Source: Forficula auricularia (lineage: Eukaryota; Arthropoda; Insecta; Dermaptera; Forficulidae). From it: 64,000 nt of DNA. Of this stretch, positions 24,231-35,186 are shown piece by piece. A program made the position numbers and the translations under genes. The stretch is from NCBI GenBank assembly GCA_024734495.1, contig JALMQS010000032.1, forward strand, positions 248,001 to 312,000, written 5' to 3'. The notes beneath the pieces were generated by a model. That model saw only the letters and a program-made list of their open reading frames with translations. It was not told the DNA's origin and did no database searches. The first letter of the stretch is position 1. Each line of letters opens with the position of its first letter.

Positions 24231-24975
24231 CGAGCTTTTCGTGCGTGCCTTCGGCACGACCTCGAAGCTCGGCCCTCCGGGCTGGTGCCCTGGCGGGCGG
24301 CGTCTCGGTCCAAAAATTTTATTCCTCTTAAAAAACCACACTCCAAATGTATACCTGTAAACTCCCGAAAATACATAGTCTCTTAAAAGTTTTGCCTCAT
24401 TTTCGTCCTGACACAGCTACAGAAATGAGGCTCTAGAAATGAATCTGGAAGTATTTTTTTTTCTATAATCTACAGCATTGTGATATTTTTTGTGTGGAAA
24501 TAGATTTATTTAAATAAGTGGTATCGTGTGAGGAGGAGAATTATATTATATCATTTTTTTAAAATTTGGGATCGATAATCGATATAAGGCTCCAAATATT
24601 TAAAAGAGATCAGGTGTTGTTTGTATGACAGGCTGCTCCAGTATTGCAATGAGAAACTCATATGGGCATGCGTGTCTTAAGTCTTTCAACTTTGTAAAAA
24701 TCAAAAAATAAGAATAACAAAATTTAGATTTTTAAAAAATTATAAAAAAGTGGCAAATTATTAAAAAATAAACAAATAATATATAAATCAAATAAGATGT
24801 GATTGATTTCTTTTTCTGTGCGCAAAGAAAAGCGAATTGAATATTTAATTTTTGAGTGGTGAAGGGGGGGGTAATAATTATCAATATATTTAATGTTTCT
24901 TAATTTAAAATCAATTGGAGTCTTTCATTTCGAAATTTGAGTCCAAATTACGATTATATTTCAAATTTGCCGCAA
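24231..24975 (-). mobile_element. Helitron-like element, second family, copy 1
   Basis: On the minus strand the 3' end has a hairpin GTGCC-GAA-GGCAC followed by AAAAGCTCG and then T, a CTCG variant of the Helitron CTRR end. The adjoining GC-rich segment (ACCGAGACGCCGCCCGCCAG) and the distal part near 24840-24975 both match 48955-49278. Relative to that copy, this one holds about 430 bp more between 24405 and 24840. No Rep/helicase gene is present. Family 2 is inferred, since the 5' TC end is not located. Confidence 0.5.
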
Positions 24976-26049
24976 ATATACCCATGGCGCTCTCTCTCGG
25001 CAGCATTACGTCAGCGTTGAGGCAAATTAATCTAGACAAATAGATATAGTATAAACAATACATATTTTAAGACAATTTTGATTCATAGTTACAACACAGT
25101 TTCTGAGAAAATAATGAATAAATAATGAAAAATGTATAAAAAATAATTTACACTAAAAACAATTTGGCAACAGCGCATTGATTAATCCAGCAAAAGATGT
25201 ATAAAGCACGCATGCGTTAGATTTTTTAAAATTATAATTTTCATAAGGTGTAACGTAGGCGTTGATTACATTTGTTAAAAAATAACAAAACGATTTTTAT
25301 AGAAATAAATCGAGCTTCAAAATGTATTTTATATCTCATTTTAATATAAAAATATTCAATCTCTTACAATGGTGCCAGATTTGTCAAACGAGCACGGGAT
25401 TGTGTAGAATCGGTACATAAACAGGAAAAAGTTTTGGGCTTATGAATTATGAATCCTTATTATCTGTTCTATATACTCTAGCATTAACTTTTTGCTAGTA
25501 TTGTCGTGAAACAACTACCTTAAAGAATAAAATTATCTTTTTAGTTTAATTTTTATCCAACTCCCTACGGTTTCAATTAACAATTTTAATTATGAATGTG
25601 ATTAGTTAAACAGTATATAAAAAGATATTAAAATAATGATTCTGTAAAACAAAATACTCGCTAGTGTTAAATTTCAATTGCCTTTGCAGATGGGGGTTGC
25701 AGGCAGCTAATGGGAAAAACCTTTCTAGTTATAGATTTAAATTTATAGAGAACTCGACAAAATATATTTTTTGAAAAACATGTAACTAAGAAAATCACAA
25801 GAAGTTGTTATCTATTAGATCCTAGATAGAATAGATTATTTTTATTTATATGTCAGGAGCGTTGTTTTTTACCCCTCGGAAAGTGTCTGTCTATAATATC
25901 AGAGTTTCGAAACCTACAATAACTCAAGAACAAATAAATTTTGTGCCGAAATAATTGTATTGCCAAAAAGAAGAACCTATTTTAGATTTCAAACTTTCTA
26001 AACTTAGATCTTGGACCAGATGAAAAAAATCGAATTTTATTTAAGCGTT
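24976..26049. other. No gene seen
   Basis: AT-rich. A short GC patch at 24985-25020 (GGCGCTCTCTCTCGGCAGCA) has no partner here. No coding or RNA feature is supportable. Confidence 0.45.
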
Positions 26050-26280
26050 TGGGGCCGTGCATAAATTATGACATACAGTAAGGGGGAATCTCAGATTTGT
26101 GATAAAATGTGAAATGGAGGCCCGGGGATCTTAAAAATTGTGATTTCACAAAAAGTCAAATTAAAATTTTTTTCAAATCTATTTATTTGATATCATGTTT
26201 TTATTATTCCAACCTGAAAAGGTTGGTAAAATAAATCTAGAAGAAAAATCCCTTTAAGTTTAATTTGTTAAAAAAAATTC
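26050..26280 (-). repeat. Half-copy of the GCCGTCCATAAATTACG element
   Basis: GGGCCGTGCATAAATTATGA, then GGAATCTCAGATTTGT, AAAATGTGAAATGGAGGCCC and GATCTTAAAAATTGTGAT parallel the inverted right half of 5743-6110. The other terminus is missing, so it is truncated. Confidence 0.7.
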
Positions 26281-26456
26281 TACAATATTATTAAATTATA
26301 GGGTATAATATAGTAAGTTAAACTTCAATTTTTTATTAAAAAATATAAAATATAAAACAAATTATGACATTGATAAGGACATTTTTTGAATTTAAAAATG
26401 TGATTTATCTTAAAGTCAATAAGTTCAATGATGCAATTTAAATGAAGATATAGTTA

Positions 26457-27381
26457 GGGGGGTCGGGTAGGCTAGGGCTTAGCGTGTCAGCCTGCTAACC
26501 AAGTGGGCCCGGGCTCGAATCCGACTCGAGGCATCCGGCTAAAACCTGACCACGGGGTAGAGACAAATTTAAAAAAAAATTTTAAGAAAAAAATAAAAAC
26601 CGACTTCAAAAAATTAAATGCAACAAATATAAAAAATACACTAAAAGGTATAAAATGAATTATTATCTTATTTAGTTACCAACTAAACGACGAAATATTA
26701 ACACGAAATTACTTTTTAAAGTCGGTGCCAAACAAACTATACCTCATAAGCGAGCGTACCCGCCAAACGTACTAAGTAAGATCCGTCGAGTGCGATTCAT
26801 AAAAGGTATATGTTTGGCACCAACTTCAAAAAGTAATTTCGTGTTAATATTTCGTCGTTTAGTTGTAACTAAATAAGATAATAATTATTTTATACCTTTT
26901 AGTGTATTTTTATATTTGTTGCATTTAATTTTTTTGAAGTCGGTTTTTATATTTTTTCTTAAAATTTCTTTTATTTTTCTCTTTTTAGTGATGTTATTAA
27001 TAGTAATTATATCGTCAGAACTTGACCAAATTAATATGACACCATCCCTAAGACACCCCTTTCGGATAAAAAAAGAACCATCGAAATCGGTTCATAAACA
27101 AAGAGGTTAGGTCTAAACAAACCTAATAAAAAAGGTCTAATACCTATGAAAAAAAATCGAAAAAAAATGGGACCAATCGGAAGCTAGACTGGACCCAATG
27201 CAAAAAAAATTCAAAATCGGTTGACAATTGGCGGAGATATGAGGTAACATAGGCACAAAAAAAAAAAAAAAAAAAATTCAATCGAATAGAGAACCTCCTC
27301 CCTTTTTTGAAGTCGGTTAAAAAATAAAGTAGTATCGTAAATTGGCTTATGACTGCTAGAAAGGCCGAAAAGGAAAAAAAA
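26457..27381 (+). mobile_element. tRNA-derived SINE split by a CCGACTTC foldback
   Basis: The first part (26457-26573) has a tRNA-like head, GGTCGGGTAGGCTAGGGCTT and B box GGGCTCGAATCC, ending GTAGAGACAAATTTAAA. The second part (27323-27381) continues AGTATCGTAAATTGGCTTAT and GCTAGAAAGGCCGAAAAGG plus an A-rich tail. The intact sibling at 33907-34090 has these joined. The 750 bp between is a complete foldback repeat. This shows the order: SINE first, foldback later. Confidence 0.88.
26574..27322 (-). repeat. CCGACTTC foldback repeat, copy 4, inside a SINE
   Basis: Palindrome at about 26575-26960 with the GC-richer loop (GTACTAAGTAAGATCCGTCG), then an inverted head ending CTTTTTTGAAGTCGGTTAAA. 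Because the interrupted SINE defines the outside, the element's true ends can be read here: AAATTTTTAAG on one side and GGTTAAAAA on the other. The frames reading through the head (27144-27425 minus) are not considered genes. Confidence 0.85.
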
Positions 27382-27804
27382 TAGGGGTGCAAAATGCAAC
27401 TAACTATCTGACCTATCAAATTCATGCAAGCTGATTTTGGGACGTGTCTAATAAGTCTACCTCATATAATAATATATTCTCATCTGGTCATCGGGTCATG
27501 CACCCAAGTTCAAACTGCGCCACAAGTTGGTTCATATATTATGAAACATTCGTGTAGGTATTTAATAAATATTTCACAAGGAAATAGTTCCACAAGCAAC
27601 TCTAATACAAGTCCTTTGGGCAAAGTGGTTGAAGGGATGAATATTTCTCCTTAGAAGGTAACATGAGCAGCAACATGACACCATGTCTTATCTTTGCTAA
27701 TAATCCACACCAACCAGCGCCAATTGATAACCAGAACACCTTGAATATTTTACCTTTAATTAAATATTCTATATTAGAATCGCAAATGTTACTGGATTTC
27801 TAGA
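27382..27804. other. No clear gene
   Basis: A 76-codon frame (27424-27654) opens here with mixed composition (MQADFGTCLISLPHIIIYSH at the start), but it shows no motif and no codon signal strong enough to call it a gene. Confidence 0.35.
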
Positions 27805-27806
27805 TA

Positions 27807-28592
27807 CAGTGAACGCTCTATATAAGCAACTCATTTGAACCAATTTCAATAAAAAAGTTTCTTATTGGGAAAAGTTGCTTATAGGGAGTATAAAAATACG
27901 TTAACCATCCATCACTTGCTACAAATGTTTCAGGTCCATTATTTAATCTATTTACTTCGAGTGCTTTTAATTTTATCATTTCATTTGGAACTAAATCGTT
28001 TAATTGTCGCCGCTCCAAGAACCAAGAAAACACTATATCGTCGGTTTCACTATATTTTATTGTCTTCATTCGCTTAATCTTACTCTGATTCACATACGTT
28101 TTGGATGCATATTCTTCTAAATTACTTATTGTAGATTTAGCAACTTTATATTCGTTACAAATGTCCTTTGTTTTCTTACCATTTTCAATGTCCTTTAAAA
28201 TGGATAGTTTATCTTTTAACGAAATTGAACGTCTTTTTTCTTCTGATTCATATTTTATGGTTGAATTTAAAGCACAAAAATATTAATTAATTAATTTATT
28301 AATTAACAGAAACTAACAGAATTCAAGTAACTATTCTATTTAACAGAAATTCACTCAATACTGGCAGCACAAAACACAAACATATTCCAATAACATAATT
28401 TTTTACAATTTGAGGTTATGTTGTTGTTTACAGTTAATTTCACTTCTGAATTGGCCTAAACTTAATTCAAATATTTAGCTTTAAAAAAATAAGTTGCTTA
28501 TACAGAACAGTTGAACTAAAAAAGTTGCTTGTATAGAGTTGCTTATAAAGAATGTTGCTTATAGAGAGGTTGCTTATATAGAGCGTTCACTG
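27807..28592 (-). mobile_element. pogo/Tigger-like element, internally deleted
   Basis: Perfect 24-bp inverted termini, CAGTGAACGCTCTATATAAG onwards at 27807-27830 and its complement at 28569-28592, bordered by TA at 27805-27806 and 28593-28594. Subterminal TTGCTTATA-type strings repeat several times at 28490-28580. The element carries only the N-terminal DNA-binding half of a pogo-type transposase on the minus strand; the DDE catalytic half has been deleted. It cannot move by itself but could be mobilised by a related transposase acting on its intact ends. The perfect termini suggest fairly recent activity. Confidence 0.9.
27818..28282 (-). pseudogene. pogo/Tigger transposase fragment: CENP-B-type DNA-binding domains only
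   Basis: The minus-strand frame is open from 28282 to a stop at 27818-27820. It encodes an N-terminal helix-turn-helix of the CENP-B N/psq type (RRSISLKDKLSILKDIENGK, then KDICNEYKVAKSTISN). Next comes a second CENPB_DBD-like domain (YSETDDIVFSWFLERR ... ETFVASDGWL). The frame then runs into the terminal repeat and ends after about 25 unrelated residues. Family proteins bind their own element's ends in the nucleus and normally continue into a DDE domain, absent here. No ATG lies at the expected start; ACCATAAAA at 28253-28261 may be a mutated start. An ATG at 28091-28093 would give a 91-residue protein with only the second domain. Confidence 0.85.
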
Positions 28593-28769
28593 TAATACAT
28601 ATATCGTGAGCAATACAACTTTCACTTAGCTCTTTTAATTTTTGAAATCTACATTTTTAACTTTTAATATTACCTAAAATATTATTTAATAGAGTAAAGG
28701 GTGTGTAGTTTCACAGTGAATGAAATAAAACTCAAAGAGGTTTATACAAACTCAATATATTTCGGATTA

Positions 28770-28800
28770 TTATTAGTCCATCATCAGGAGTTTACAAGTT
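28770..28800 (-). ncRNA. Hammerhead-like motif, inverted array copy
   Basis: The minus strand has AAACTC, CTGATGA (28781-28787), a loop two or three bases longer than in the sister copy, and CCGAAATATATT followed by GAGTTT. All core residues are present. Stem II is weak, as in the direct copies. Confidence 0.55.
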
Positions 28801-28815
28801 AAGTACTTAACTTGT

Positions 28816-28858
28816 TAACTCCTGATGATGGACTAATAATCAGAAATATATTGAGTTT
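28816..28858 (+). ncRNA. Hammerhead-like motif, first direct copy, stem II damaged
   Basis: CTGATGA at 28822-28828 is intact, but the base before GAAA is A instead of C (ATCAGAAAT), breaking the closing pair of stem II. Stem I is reduced to five pairs. Probably less active than the second direct copy. Confidence 0.55.
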
Positions 28859-28939
28859 GTATAAACCTCTTTGAGTTTTATTTCATTCACTGTGAAACTA
28901 CACACCCTTTACTCTATTAATTAATAAGTATTAACTTGT

Positions 28940-28982
28940 AAACTCCTGATGATGGACTAATAATCCGAAATATATTGAGTTT
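28940..28982 (+). ncRNA. Hammerhead-like motif, second direct copy, core intact
   Basis: Stem I AAACTC (28940-28945) pairs perfectly with GAGTTT (28977-28982). CTGATGA is at 28946-28952, GAAA at 28967-28970, and the predicted cleavage triplet ends in AUU just before stem I. Stem III is the self-complementary AUAUAU, so efficient folding may need a dimer. Stem II is short (GGA/TCC) with one extra base after CTGATGA. Confidence 0.6.
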
Positions 28983-29565
28983 GTATAAACCTCTTTGAGT
29001 TTTATTTCATTCACTGTGAAACTACACACTCTTTACTCTATTAATTAACATCATGTTTCACCTAAAACCTACACCACTTTCAATAAGTAAAAAAAAAAAA
29101 AAAAACTAAAATATTATAACTGAAGATAATAAGTCTTCGTTCTTTATGAATCCCAATAACTGATACTCCTTAGGTACTCTTATTTCCTTTATGTCTTCTA
29201 ATCTTTCTCTACTTTTTTCTCTTCTTCCCCTCCACAATTTGTGTATTGGTGAACTCTTTTGCCAACTTTGTAAAATATTGTTGCTAAATTGTGTATAAAC
29301 ACTAGGTGGGACCTAACGTCTTATGTTTGTATACTTTTAAAATAAATAAAACAAATAAATAATAATGAAAGAAGTGGTTCTCAAACTTATTACCCCTGAG
29401 GCTTCTATATTATAAAGGCCTTAACCTGTTCTTTCTTAAATTCAACAAAATTATTGGAAATTTTTTTGGAAATTTACTATAGTAAGTCATTAATCACTTG
29501 ATTTCTAATTTAATTTACTTTTTTTTTGTTTCATATTTTTGAAATATCTCTAAAAGGACTCAAAT

Positions 29566-29640
29566 AGTCACCAACTCCAACCTAATTTAATTTTAACAAT
29601 GTTTCACTATAAACCAACACCGCGTTCCCTAAATTTTATC
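29566..29640 (-). repeat. Copy of the 6.7 kb dispersed repeat
   Basis: CACCAACTCCAACCTAATTT, AATGTTTCACTATAAACCAA and CACCGCGTTCCCTAAA are the inverse of 6687-6765. It is a single arm without the hairpin partner. Confidence 0.65.
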
Positions 29641-31417
29641 AAATAGTCTGCTTATCAAAACAATCGGTCTACAATAAAACATTGTAAAGTAAAATTCGTA
29701 AATTTATATTTTACGAGATCATTTGACCAAATAATCTGTTAGTACAATATGTTTTACTAAATTTTGTGTTCTTTCTAGCTCAGAAAGGTATCAAAAAGAA
29801 ATTTTATATTTAGTTTTATATTTATATTTATATTTAGATTAAAAGCAGAATAGATTTTGGTTGAAATAATAGTGAAGGGGTAAATCAAAATTGTAATATT
29901 TTGTCCGATTTGGACGAAATTTTGCACGTATTTACGAGGGAAGAGTGAAAAAATGTCTGAGAGTATGTGTGTGGTAACAATTTTGAATACCTACTCTTTA
30001 GCTCAAAAACATATTTTCATTAAAAAGAAATTTTCTATTGAAATATTTTATATTGAGATTAAGAGCTGATTGGATTTTGGTTGGAATCGGATGAAAATTA
30101 TGAAAGGGATAAGATTTTTAGCTTTCTGTCTAATTCGGACCAAATTTTTCATAAATATACGAGTGTGTGGGAGATGACCACATCACATAATTTTTTAATA
30201 ATTATTCTTAAAATAAATACTATTATTTAGTTTTTATTTAAAATAAATACATTATTTTTTCTGACTTGGGGCATTTTTATCTGAAAGAAAGTAGAATTTG
30301 ACCTCTTTTCAAACCTTTGGCGACCTAAAGTTTGAGAGCCAATTGATGTAAGGTTTGAAATTCGAAATAATAGTTACCTTAAGAAAGAAATATAAAATAA
30401 AATAGTTGCTTTCTTTAAAGCAACTATTTTTTCGAATATCTTAAATATTCCAATGAAAAAAGGAGAATTCCTTCCGAAACGCCGGGTATTCTGATAAAGG
30501 TTTGAATGTTTTTTTTTTTTTTTTTTTTATAAAAGATCTAACTATAATTATTAGTTGTATAATCAAAACAGTCAATAAAATTTATTATTTGCATCAAGCA
30601 AAGGACAACCTCATTGATTTTTCTCATGAACAAAATTCTAATTTGTCGCTGTTTTGATTTTCGAACTTTTTATTAATGATTTATGAATGGAGGACAAGAA
30701 TCGCGACGCTGGTCACATTGTTATCTTTGACATCGTGTAAATTTGGTTTTAAATGTAATATTCGGTGTATGCAAATGTAGAGTAGGAGGGGATACAAGCG
30801 AGGCGTATTAAAACAGACAGACAGACAAGCCGGGACAGATCATATTAGCCACTGTTAGCTATTCTATTCTATTCCTAATAACATTTCGACCGAGAAATCC
30901 AATCCAATTTGCGCATCGTTTAAACAGGACAATAGATTAACTACTGATAAAGGGGTTCTGCTTCCAAATGACTATCTATCCCTCCAATGGGATTTTTATT
31001 TTATTTCACACGAATCATCCCTTAGTTCGAAACGAACCGATAGACTAAACTATTCAAATTAATGCCTTAGATAATTTTGATTATTTCAAGTGAATTATTT
31101 GCAAAACAATTGTAAATTATACATATAAATAAGTGATGTTCAATTATATCAGCGATCGTATTATTTAAATTCACACGAAATATTTATTTATTTATTCACT
31201 TATCCGTCTTTATGAGTTTCAGAAATGTGTAGTAAAATTTTCAGAAATAAATTTTTCTAATATTATAGGATATAGTTTAAAACATTCTCAAAACTGGGTA
31301 GGCTTCCAGCAGATATTGAAGGGTGTCGGGGGGAGTGAGCTATCGAAACCAGCTTTATTATTGATTAATTTTGTATTTTGTAATTCTTTTTTGTTTTTTA
31401 AGGTTTATTGTAAAATG

Positions 31418-31471
<54 letters not shown>

Positions 31472-32599
31472 TATGCAATTTAAAGAGAATGAATGGCCTC
31501 TGGTCACCTAATAAATAAAATTAAAAAATGTATTTATTAATCATAATAAATTGAGAATTGATAGCAAGGCAGCCCTAGGATAATAAAAAATAAAATTTAG
31601 GATAAAATAATTTATTTGAACTTTACTTTTATATTAACAGAGGTTTTGGAGGATTTTCCTCCTTCTTTAGGGATGGTTTAAAAGAGTCAACCCTAATGAA
31701 AGGAAGATACTCCAAATCGTCGCTTTTTATGAGAATGAAAATGAGGTTTCAATAAATTATTTTATTCAAAATTTTATTTTTCATTACCCTTGGGCTGCTT
31801 TTCCATCAATTCTCCATCTGAAATTATATACTCGAAAAGAAACCGCTCCTAATAATACTAAATTTAGAAATTAATAAATATAATAATAATAAAAATAATA
31901 AATTTAAATATAAACAATTATTATAAAATTTTTTAATATATTTCCTAATTTTCGTTAAACGTCTAGAAGTAAAAAAAAAATTATCCGTAAAAATCTAGCT
32001 TATCTTATATGTATTACGATACAATTAACAGTTATCAAATCTATTATTTCGAAAATTAATAGAATATATAAAAAATATTCTATTAATACCAACTTAGTTA
32101 ATTATTAATTATTACATGAATATATAGATCAATATAAATATATGAATTTTTAGATTTCAGCACATTATTTTCCAATTTAAACGGCACTCTCAAAACCTCC
32201 CCTCTTTCCAAGGCTGAATAAAGATAGAGACACACGAACAACAGACAGAAAATATCATGTGTTGAAAATCATTTGAGATATTTTTAAAAAACAATTAGCA
32301 AAAAAAATCAGTGCATTTAATACTAGACCGGCTGAGAGGCAATTGCCTGCTTCCCAGGCGTACCGAGAAATACGTAGCAACTAATACTTCACTTATTTTC
32401 TTATGTACCAGGTGCGATATGGAAAATTTTTCGGGGAGGGCCCTCTATTTCTCTCTCTCTGACGAACGCATCGACAAGTCCTAACAATAAAATTTCCTGT
32501 AGCGACCTGTCGTGTATTGGATTAAACTGGACGTGTCGGACTTTCCAAAGGTCTGTTGACTTTTTTGATAGGGGAGCATGGTATGGGTTGGAGGGGAAT
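29641..32599. other. Gene-poor stretch with two diverged repeat fragments and (TA)n
   Basis: 29830-30180 holds two diverged units (AAGAGCTGATTGGATTTTGG and AGCAGAATAGATTTTGGTTG), similar to the segment after 34570. 30440-30500 has GGAGAATTCCTTCCGAAACG, a hammerhead-like relic. A (TA)n tract runs 31422-31468. 31640-31720 has another decayed GGAGG/CCTCC hammerhead-like pair. No coding sequence is recognised. Confidence 0.5.
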
Positions 32600-33166
32600 A
32601 TATATATATATAAAATTAAGGTTTTGTCCGTACATTGCTCCAAATCACGCCAAAAAGCAATGGTGCAGGGTGGAGTGGAGGGTTTAGTGAAGGTCCAGAG
32701 GCGTAGCGGGGTGGGGTCCGGAGTGGGTGGGTGCGGGGTGATGGTGTGAGGCATGGTGGAGGCCACGGGGGGTGTAGTCGTGCAATGAGGAGTGGGGGTT
32801 CAGGTGAGGATCTAGAGGCTTAGTGGGGTGGTGAGGGGTGGAGTGGGTGGGGCGCGGGGTGGTTGGGCGGGAGTGCAGGGGTGGGTCCCGGCAGATGGTG
32901 GAGGGGTGGGGTGGAGCAGGGTAAAGTGGGGGGTTCAGGTGAGGGTCCAGAGGCGTAGTGGGGTGGTGCGGGGGCTGGGGTGCGGAGTGGTGGGGTGAAT
33001 GCGGTGGTTGGGCACGGGTGCATATTGCGGGGGTGGGAGGTTCTGGGTGGGGTTCGGGGTGTGTGGTGGGTGGGAGTGGGGTATTAGGGTGGGTTCATGG
33101 GTTGGGGGTCCAGGGGGCGTGCCCCCGGCTAGCAAGAGGGCCGCCGAAGGCGGACCTTGCAGGTAG
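32600..33166 (+). mobile_element. Helitron, degenerate copy of the 15.2 kb family
   Basis: Starts in a TATATATATATAAAATTAAG run (the TC start is lost in an expanded TA tract), continues GGTTTTGTCCGTACATTGCT, then jumps into a G-rich block of about 450 bp. It ends with the GCCGCC-GAA-GGCGG hairpin and CTTGCAGGTAG, a mutated CTAG end, followed by T. Most of the AT-rich interior of the 15.2 kb copy is deleted. The Pro- and Gly-rich frames are composition artefacts. Confidence 0.8.
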
Positions 33167-33319
33167 TATTTAATAAAATTAAAATTAACACTGCTATGTA
33201 ATTTAACAAATAAAGGAAATTTTATAGCAATTTGAGCCGCTTAAGTTGAATAATGTAATCAATAATTTCTTATGTTAATTCTACATAATTAGAAAATTTT
33301 TGAAAAAAATAAATGAATT

Positions 33320-33400
33320 GAGTACCCGACGAGATTCGAACTCGTGTCTCTCTCCTTTAGCCGAAGAGGGCCTTTACCAACTAGGCCAAGGATGATCACA
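33320..33400 (-). repeat. tRNA-like sequence, probable SINE head or tRNA pseudogene
   Basis: The minus strand contains TTGGCCTAGTTGGTAAAGG (A box) and a perfect T-arm ACGAG-TTCGAAT-CTCGT (B box). The anticodon arm does not fold with a normal 7-base loop, and I find no matching acceptor stem, so it is unlikely to be a working tRNA gene. Confidence 0.55.
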
Positions 33401-33710
33401 CCAGGAAGGCTCTTTAGATTGAATGTCATTTTTCCATTTCGCGGTTTTTTCTATTTAAAGTATGGTTACTTATGTTTAAGATAAATTAACTTTTAAACGT
33501 TAGTTTTAATTTTTTCTTAAAGCAATTTGAGACCCGAAAGTTAATTTTGTTTCAGAAGCCTATAATAACTAAATAATATATCACCTATACCTTTTTTCTT
33601 TCTTAGAAAAAATATATACCTACTAATTTGTATCATTCGCATCCATAGCAAATTTATAACAGGAATAGCAGGGAATTGGACAAAATTAAAAAAACAGAGT
33701 ATTTATTAAA

Positions 33711-33756
33711 TGGGCCAGACGTTTCGTCAATTTATTTTGACTTCCTCAGTGGCCCA
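33711..33756 (-). ncRNA. Hammerhead-like motif with perfect 7-bp stem I
   Basis: Minus strand: TGGGCCA, CTGAGGA, one extra A, stem II GTCAA/TTGAC, GAAAC, GTC, TGGCCCA. Stem I pairs over all seven bases. The G at core position 7 is allowed, since that position is the least conserved. Stem III is minimal (ACGU), so cleavage probably needs a dimeric fold. The extra base between the core and stem II also occurs in the plus-strand hammerhead of chrysanthemum chlorotic mottle viroid. Relatives are at 23922, 35001 and 59835. Confidence 0.65.
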
Positions 33757-33906
33757 TTTTATCACTCCTTGTCAAAAAACAAGTTCACTATAAGACAAAA
33801 CATCTATTTTTAATATATTCTTGACTCAAATTAATCAACAATCAAGTAAAGTTAAAAAAGTCACTTCCAAGATTGTTGATTAGAATATGTTAAAATAAGC
33901 TGGCGT

Positions 33907-34090
33907 GGGGGTCGGGTAGGCTAGGCGGTAGCATGTCAGCCAGCTAATCAAGAGGACCCGAGTTCGAATCCGACTCGAGGCATCCGGCTAAAATCTGACC
34001 CCCGAGGTAGAGACAAATTTAAATAAAATAATTAGTATCGTAAATGGCTTATGGCTAGAAAGGCCGAAAAGCAAAAAAAAAAAAAAAAAA
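33907..34090 (+). mobile_element. tRNA-derived SINE, intact, 9-bp target duplication
   Basis: Flanked by AGCTGGCGT at 33898-33906 and 34091-34099. Begins GGGGGTCGGGTAGGCTAGGC; the B box GAGTTCGAATCC lies near 33961. The body GGCATCCGGCTAAAATCTGA and GTAGAGACAAATTTAAAT leads into TAGTATCGTAAATGGC, CTAGAAAGGCCGAAAAGC and a poly(A) tail. The clean duplication and A tail indicate a recent LINE-driven insertion. It serves as the reference for the split copy at 26457. Confidence 0.93.
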
Positions 34091-34189
34091 AGCTGGCGTA
34101 TTCTGATGTGGCCATCCACTTGACTTTACTATACAACCTGGCCTCTCACTTATATTTAATATTTAATAGAATTATTTATAATCATGTAG

Positions 34190-34575
34190 GGGAGGGGTTA
34201 GTTTTTGCATTTTTAGATTACTGTGTGCCCACTGATTATGTATACAAAATTTGGTTGAGTTTGGAACAAGAGCCTATATTTTCATTTTTTGACCCCCCCC
34301 CCCCCCCATTTTCGGAGGTTAGTTTTTCCATTTTTAGACTTCTGGGGTCACACTGATTATGTATACAATATTTGGTTGAGTTTGTTACAAGAGCCTATAT
34401 TTTCATTTTTTGACCTTACACCTCCCTTCCCCCATAAATTTTGGGCGGTTAGTTTTTGCATTTTTAGACTTCTGGGGTCGCACATGATTATGTATACAAA
34501 ATTTGGTTGAGTTTGCTCAAATAGCCTAGATTTTTAATTTTTAACTCCCCTCCACCCCCCCTTAATTTTGGGTCG
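34190..34575 (+). repeat. Three tandem 110-130-bp units related to the Helitron interior
   Basis: GGTTAGTTTTTGCATTTTTA and GATTATGTATACAAAATTTG recur three times, spaced about 120-130 bp, each ending in a C-rich run. Inverted versions form the two interior units of the 15.2 kb Helitron, and the last 60 bases of the window carry another piece. No Helitron ends are seen here. Confidence 0.75.
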
Positions 34576-35000
34576 ATATGCACCAAAATCTAATCAGCTC
34601 TTAATCTTAATGAACCAAAACTACTTGTGAATATTTGGTTTCGATATTATCACAGTAGTTTTTGAGCTAGCTCGTCCACAAAAATTTGGTAACGCACAGA
34701 CTAACGGACAACCAGACAGACTAACTAAGATATTTTGACAAAACAATTATTATCTCGAAAAATATAATTTTTTCGATGTTAACTTATTAGAAGCTTTTTG
34801 TAGAGCGAAATGCCATGGTATCGCTCAATTTTTTTAATGAAAATAGTTTGAGCCGTTTTTTGAGATATTTCGAAAAAAATAAGGAAAAACCAATTTTTTC
34901 ATGCACAATTACAATACTTCTGAAGGTAAAGTAAAAAGATTAATGATGTTTTCTCTGAATGTTCTGTCCTCTTGTGAAATTGTTTTTTTGAGAAAGAGTG

Positions 35001-35045
35001 ATAAAATGAGGAAGTCAAAATATATTAACGAAACGTCTGGCCCAT
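35001..35045 (+). ncRNA. Hammerhead-like motif, 5' stem deleted
   Basis: ATGAGGA, then GTCAAAATATATTAAC, GAAAC, GTC, TGGCCCA. About seven bases of the 5' stem I strand and the first core C, present at 33711, are missing. This copy should be inactive. Confidence 0.6.
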
Positions 35046-35186
35046 TTAATAAAAACTCTGTTTTTTTTTTAATTTTGTCCAATTCTCTGCTATTCTTGTT
35101 ACAAATTATTATTTGTTTTCAAATTGTGTACGTTGTATATTAAAAGATTAAAGTAGCATTGTGGATTTTTGTTTCCGTTTTTTATT

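Larger units (their letters stand above)
28690..29043. repeat. Three-copy hammerhead-bearing array (one inverted, two direct)
   Basis: A unit of about 110 bp (stem I to ACTACACACCCTTTACTCTA) appears inverted at about 28690-28797, then direct at 28812-28921 and 28935-29043. The direct copies are 124 bp apart (CTGATGA at 28822 and 28946). Each unit holds one hammerhead-like core. Tandem short units with one ribozyme each recall retrozyme and Penelope-type pseudo-LTR arrangements; there is no coding sequence. Confidence 0.8.

Noticed and set aside
28690..29043. CRISPR-like array
   Set aside because: Only three units, one inverted, without short unique spacers, in an animal-type genome; the units carry hammerhead-like cores instead.
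33320..33400. Functional tRNA gene on the minus strand
   Set aside because: The T-arm is perfect, but the anticodon arm has no proper 7-base loop and no acceptor stem is found; a SINE head is more likely.
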